DNA from: Fumia sp045615345
Lineage (GTDB): Bacteria > Bacillota > Clostridia > Oscillospirales > Ruminococcaceae
NCBI GenBank assembly: GCA_045615345.1
Contig: JAZLER010000035.1
Span: 1-52,221 of the forward strand
Direction of reading: 5' to 3'
Length of the DNA: 52,221 nucleotides
Positions 49,586-52,221 of this stretch are shown in pieces (position 1 is the first letter of the stretch; every line of letters begins with the position of its first letter). The notes beneath the pieces are model-generated. The model was not told where the DNA came from. It saw only the letters and a list, made by a program, of their open reading frames with translations, and searched no databases. The position numbers and the translations under genes are program-made.

Positions 49586-50346
49586 ATAATATCCTCAAAA
49601 AAACAACTTTCGTATCCATTTTTACGCAAAAATGAGAAAGTTTCAAAAAGTTTTTCTTCAAAATTTTCCTGATACCACTTATAATCGGGATAAAAATACT
49701 GCTCGTGTATCATTACCTTAATTTCTCTGCCAACAAGCATATTCAGTTTGCCAAGAATATCCTCAACATCATATAAATTCAGTATGATATCAATCCCGCC
49801 AAAGGCTATTCCCGAATTTGCAACAATTTCTCCCTTTCGGATTAAACCAGCGTCCCTATCCGAGAGCCCATAAGATGTCCTTGGTTTCTCCTCTGTCCCG
49901 AAAAGTCCGAGCAATGCCTTAACGCCGTTATCTTTTAAGGCTTTCAGCCCCTTATCGGTTGTGCGACAGTAATGAATAGTAGTGGTATCTGCAAGTGCAT
50001 CATTGGAAGCAAAGCGGATAATCTCATCCTGTACCGCCTTGCAGTCAGCATAAACCTCGTCATATCCCGAAAACTCATAAGGACTTTCGTTTTCAAGTTT
50101 TGAATGAAAAGAAATCTTCAGCCAGTCGGAATTTTCTTTCCATTCAGCAAGATATTTATCGGTCATCTTGGACAGATTAAACCCATCCATCTCGTAAAAC
50201 AAATTAAGCTGTACCTTTAATCCAAACTGTTTATGAAGCCTTTTATACATCTTAAGATAAGGGTGATCAAATAAACTATTATAATTATTCTCTGTTAATT
50301 CTTTCAAAAAACGGATATTATCATCCACTGTAAAACAGAACTTCAT
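49582..50346 (-). CDS. Divergent NodB-fold (polysaccharide deacetylase-like) protein
   Basis: A 254-residue protein whose start, MKFCFTVDDNIRFLKEL, has the D-D pair of NodB motif 1. WLKISFHSKLEN gives a candidate metal histidine. TTTIHYCRTTDKGLKALKDNGVKALLG and VMIHEQYFYP match the later barrel strands. The typical H-x3-H motif is reduced to one histidine, so metal use may differ. AGGTGG precedes the ATG. It lies 11 bases after the serine hydrolase gene and overlaps the HAD gene, in the same operon. Confidence 0.72.
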   Translation of the reverse strand: MKFCFTVDDNIRFLKELTENNYNSLFDHPYLKMYKRLHKQFGLKVQLNLFYEMDGFNLSKMTDKYLAEWKENSDWLKISFHSKLENESPYEFSGYDEVYADCKAVQDEIIRFASNDALADTTTIHYCRTTDKGLKALKDNGVKALLGLFGTEEKPRTSYGLSDRDAGLIRKGEIVANSGIAFGGIDIILNLYDVEDILGKLNMLVGREIKVMIHEQYFYPDYKWYQENFEEKLFETFSFLRKNGYESCFFEDII

Positions 50347-50357
50347 AAAACCACCTG

Positions 50358-51359
50358 TTAATTATTCTGTAAATCCTGCTTGATGGCGGCATGCAATTTG
50401 GCGCGCATATCCATTACTTCGTCATAATGCTCCTCACCATATTTTTTGATGGTTGATACCGTTGCATCGGACAAAATTATCACATATAATCCCGAACGAT
50501 AATCAACAAATACCGATTGTCCCGTATGTCCGCAATGGCCGATTGCACCATCTTCAAAAAGTCCGCCCGTCTGGGCATACCTTTCATCTACATACAAAAA
50601 TCCGAGGCCACGGGATTCGCTCATCTCTTTTGTATAATTCTGCGAAGCCTGTAAAAATGTTTCCTCACTGATTAAGGGGTTGCCTTTATTCAGAATAAAC
50701 TTCACATATTTTGTAACATCCGAAATATTAGAGAATAACCCTGCATTTCCTGCAACGCCGCCTAAAAACCGACAGTTATAGTCATTTACTATACCACGCA
50801 TATCCGCATCTGTGTTGGCATTAACGGCATTTTCCTTGTTTACAGGTAAAAACGATGTATCATTAAGCCCCAATTGTTCTGCAACCAGCTCATCAAAACA
50901 TACATTAAGTGGTTTTCCAAACACCTTTTCAAGTATTTTTCCAAGCAATACAAATCCCGGGCAACTATATTTCACATCTGTTCCTATCGGAATATCAGAC
51001 GGAATGTCAAGTATCATTTCAGCAATATTATCGTATGTATTGCCTTCACCGCATAAATTCTTGTGACCAATTCCTATCGTATGTGTCAACAGATTTTTTA
51101 TCGTCATTACTTTGGTTGTTTGATAATACTTGCTGACAGGATCGTCAAGTTTTATTAATCCCTTATCAATAGCAATCAAAGCAAGCGAGGTTGTAACCAT
51201 TATTTTGGTAACAGAAGCCATATCAAAAAGTGTCTTTTCACTGACATCACCACGAAATGTGTCACAAATTACATTATCACGATTTCCAACACGAACCGCA
51301 ATATTCTTCACAATACCATTTTCAACAAATTCGCCAATTGTCTTGTTTAGAAAAAACAT
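50358..51359 (-). CDS. Serine hydrolase, beta-lactamase/class C family
   Basis: A 333-residue protein with the S-x-x-K nucleophile motif SVTK (about residue 50), YSCPG as the Tyr motif and HCGHTG in place of K-T-G. GIVNDYNCRFLGGVAGNAGLFSNISDVTKYVKFIL is typical of esterase EstB-like and D-aminopeptidase-like relatives. No signal peptide, so it is cytoplasmic. The ATG at 51359 follows GGAGGTGAT; the longer frame to 51380 starts before this site. First gene of the four-gene operon. Confidence 0.87.
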   Translation of the reverse strand: MFFLNKTIGEFVENGIVKNIAVRVGNRDNVICDTFRGDVSEKTLFDMASVTKIMVTTSLALIAIDKGLIKLDDPVSKYYQTTKVMTIKNLLTHTIGIGHKNLCGEGNTYDNIAEMILDIPSDIPIGTDVKYSCPGFVLLGKILEKVFGKPLNVCFDELVAEQLGLNDTSFLPVNKENAVNANTDADMRGIVNDYNCRFLGGVAGNAGLFSNISDVTKYVKFILNKGNPLISEETFLQASQNYTKEMSESRGLGFLYVDERYAQTGGLFEDGAIGHCGHTGQSVFVDYRSGLYVIILSDATVSTIKKYGEEHYDEVMDMRAKLHAAIKQDLQNN

Positions 51360-51388
51360 TTTATCACCTCCATATTGCACTTGTTACT

Positions 51389-51416
51389 ATTATAGCATAA
51401 AAATCACAAATTACAA
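51389..51416 (-). promoter_or_regulatory. Promoter of the serine hydrolase-NodB-HAD-PrsW operon
   Basis: Minus strand: TTGTAA (51411-51416), 16 bases, TATAAT (51389-51394), TGC extended -10. Confidence 0.6.
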
Positions 51417-51451
51417 GTTTCGTTACGATATCCCATTAACCACAAACAAAT

Positions 51452-51483
51452 AAAAAAAGACACGCATTCGCGTGTCTTTTTTT
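51452..51483 (-). terminator. Strong terminator of the zinc-ribbon gene
   Basis: A 14-bp stem (51452-51465 with 51470-51483), ATTC loop and T7 run on the minus strand. Confidence 0.88.
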
Positions 51484-51486
51484 ACA

Positions 51487-51774
51487 TTAAGCTCTGAAAT
51501 TAAGTCCACATTCATGGCAATAATAAATTTTTCTTCTTCCTGAGAACCACTTCTTGCATTGCCAAATATGTCCTTTACCACTAGCAATTTTAATAATAGC
51601 CATCCACCAGTCATACATCACAAAGAGCATTAAACCAATTACCCATTTTATCATAACCCATATTAAATATATCCATTCTAAAAACAAAAAATACATACAC
51701 CCTCTTTTGCTTTCTTCGTTAGATAATTGTACTTTTGACGATCCACATTTTGGACATTTCACATTGATAGCCAT
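51487..51774 (-). CDS. Membrane zinc-ribbon protein (95 aa)
   Basis: A 95-residue protein. The first half of a zinc ribbon (VKCPKCGSSKV) is at the N-terminus and the second (YYCHECGLNF) at the C-terminus. They are separated by a hydrophobic, Trp-rich membrane hairpin (about 25-60). So the two cytoplasmic ends could join into one Zn(Cys)4 site. The ATG at 51774 follows GAGGTGAAAG; the longer frame runs through the promoter. Its promoter contains two inverted repeats shared with the divergent Xre gene. Function unknown. Confidence 0.8.
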   Translation of the reverse strand: MAINVKCPKCGSSKVQLSNEESKRGCMYFLFLEWIYLIWVMIKWVIGLMLFVMYDWWMAIIKIASGKGHIWQCKKWFSGRRKIYYCHECGLNFRA

Positions 51775-51817
51775 TTCTTTCACCTCATAAATTAATTCGT
51801 CATATATCGACAATAAT

Positions 51818-51863
51818 ATTATATCTGTATTACAGATAAATGTCAATATCTTTATTACAGATA
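51818..51863 (-). promoter_or_regulatory. Divergent control region with two Xre-type operators
   Basis: Operator 1 (51822-51838) is a perfect palindrome, TATCTGTA-t-TACAGATA. Operator 2 (51847-51863) is the same with one change in the left arm. Their centres are 25 bases apart. The minus-strand promoter for the zinc-ribbon gene is TTGACA (51841-51846), 17 bases, TATAAT (51818-51823). Operator 1 covers the spacer and -10, and operator 2 lies just behind the -35. Confidence 0.85.
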
Positions 51864-51892
51864 TTGCATAATAATTAAGAGGTGATTTTATT

Positions 51893-52108
51893 ATGCAATT
51901 TAAGAATCTGAAAAGCATCCGCGAGGATCATGATATAAAGCAGAAAGATATTGCAAAATTTTTAAATGTATCGCAAAATACCTATTCTCAATACGAAACA
52001 GGTGTAATTTCTTTGACGGCTGAAGTCCTGATCAAACTATCTGAATTTTATAATGTGAGCATAGATTTCCTTCTTGACAGGACAAACAATCCTGAAATCA
52101 ACAAATAA
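51893..52108 (+). CDS. Small Xre-family repressor
   Basis: A 71-residue helix-turn-helix protein: LKSIREDHDIKQKDIAKFLNVSQNTYSQYETGVISL with the recognition helix at about 27-37, then VSIDFLLDRTNN, a common end for clostridial Xre repressors. AAGAGGTGATT precedes the ATG. It is encoded divergently from the zinc-ribbon protein and probably binds the two palindromes between them to repress that gene and itself. Confidence 0.9.
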   Translation: MQFKNLKSIREDHDIKQKDIAKFLNVSQNTYSQYETGVISLTAEVLIKLSEFYNVSIDFLLDRTNNPEINK

Positions 52109-52112
52109 AAAA

Positions 52113-52130
52113 GCAAGGCATAAGCCTTGC
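52113..52130 (-). terminator. Hairpin after the Xre gene
   Basis: A 7-bp stem (52113-52119 with 52124-52130), ATAA loop. The T run exists only on the minus strand, so it fits best a minus-strand gene entering from the right; for the Xre gene it would be a weak stop. Confidence 0.55.
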
Positions 52131-52136
52131 AAAAAC

Positions 52137-52155
52137 TGAAACTTGACAAGTTTCA
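52137..52155. repeat. 19-bp palindrome near the right edge
   Basis: TGAAACTTG-a-CAAGTTTCA, perfect 9-bp arms around one central base. It could be a protein-binding site or a hairpin; nothing else recognisable lies between 52156 and 52221. Confidence 0.55.
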
Positions 52156-52221
52156 CCAAACAGTAAGTGTTCCACATACTTTAAAGAACTTCATTTGCGA
52201 AGTAAACTTAATGAGCCAAAG

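Noticed and set aside
52153..52221. A 22-codon open frame on the minus strand entering from the right edge and ending at 52153
   Set aside because: Too short to judge, no recognisable motif, and it crosses the palindrome region; the right flank would be needed.
1..52221. CRISPR arrays, insertion sequences, integrases and phage structural genes
   Set aside because: No regularly spaced direct repeats, transposase or integrase motifs or virion-type proteins were seen on reading both strands.

Overview
The window looks like a chromosomal segment of a low-G+C, spore-forming, anaerobic Gram-positive bacterium of the class Clostridia, probably a gut-type carbohydrate user. The grounds are near-consensus sigma-A promoters (TTGACA-17-TATAAT), strong AGGAGG-type ribosome binding sites, a SpoIVB sporulation protease, a PPi-type phosphofructokinase, ferredoxin-type electron carriers, two DegV proteins, a DUF1836 protein and AT-rich DNA. 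No species can be named from sequence alone.

Left third (1-23.5 kb): a string of small carbohydrate modules, most with their own one-component regulator. Module 1 is an HpaI-type aldolase fused to a sialidase-like propeller, with a divergent AraC regulator. It is followed by a DMT transporter and phosphatase pair, a second AraC regulator and a lone sialidase-like protein. From 6.6 to 11.3 kb runs a minus-strand operon: serine hydrolase, siroheme/[4Fe-4S] reductase and an iron-chelate/cobalamin-type ABC importer. A third AraC gene sits divergent to a GH63-like plus GH43/130-like gene pair. A beta-mannosidase, ROK kinase and SIS isomerase operon has a divergent fourth AraC. A SorC regulator and nucleoside hydrolase operon is divergent from a class II aldolase and SorE-like dehydrogenase operon, and a 9-bp inverted repeat overlaps the latter's promoter.

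Middle (23.5-37 kb): a large, G+C-richer GH20-like glycosidase gene has a LacI/cre-like operator in its promoter and the last 45 or so codons of an otherwise lost AraC gene fused against its stop, which looks like an acquisition scar. Then follow a membrane protein, a PHP histidinol-phosphatase, a six-hairpin glycosidase-like protein of unrecognised family, a MarR-DegV operon with two near-identical operators, a divergent EFR1 flavodoxin-ferredoxin, an acyltransferase, SpoIVB, PPi-PFK and a signal-peptidase-like protein.

Right third (37-52.2 kb): a five-tRNA operon (Val-Asp-Phe-Gly-Cys), a membrane GGDEF protein, an Xre-type membrane sensor, an endo/exonuclease/phosphatase-family protein, an acetylxylan esterase-like hydrolase, a CsoR operon with a desulforedoxin-like mini-protein (49 aa), a deacetylase, a lipoprotein, a second DegV, DUF1836, an FAD oxidoreductase, a GH43-like protein, a four-gene operon (serine hydrolase, NodB-like, HAD, PrsW), and a divergent zinc-ribbon/Xre pair with two operators.

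No CRISPR array, insertion sequence, transposase, phage structural gene or rRNA was seen. The only gene-free stretch above 300 bases (36943-37793) holds the tRNA operon. The best candidates for something new are the aldolase-sialidase fusion, the GH20-like gene with its scar, the unassigned six-hairpin protein, the nucleoside hydrolase/SorC/aldolase/SorE-like regulon, and the CsoR mini-protein operon.
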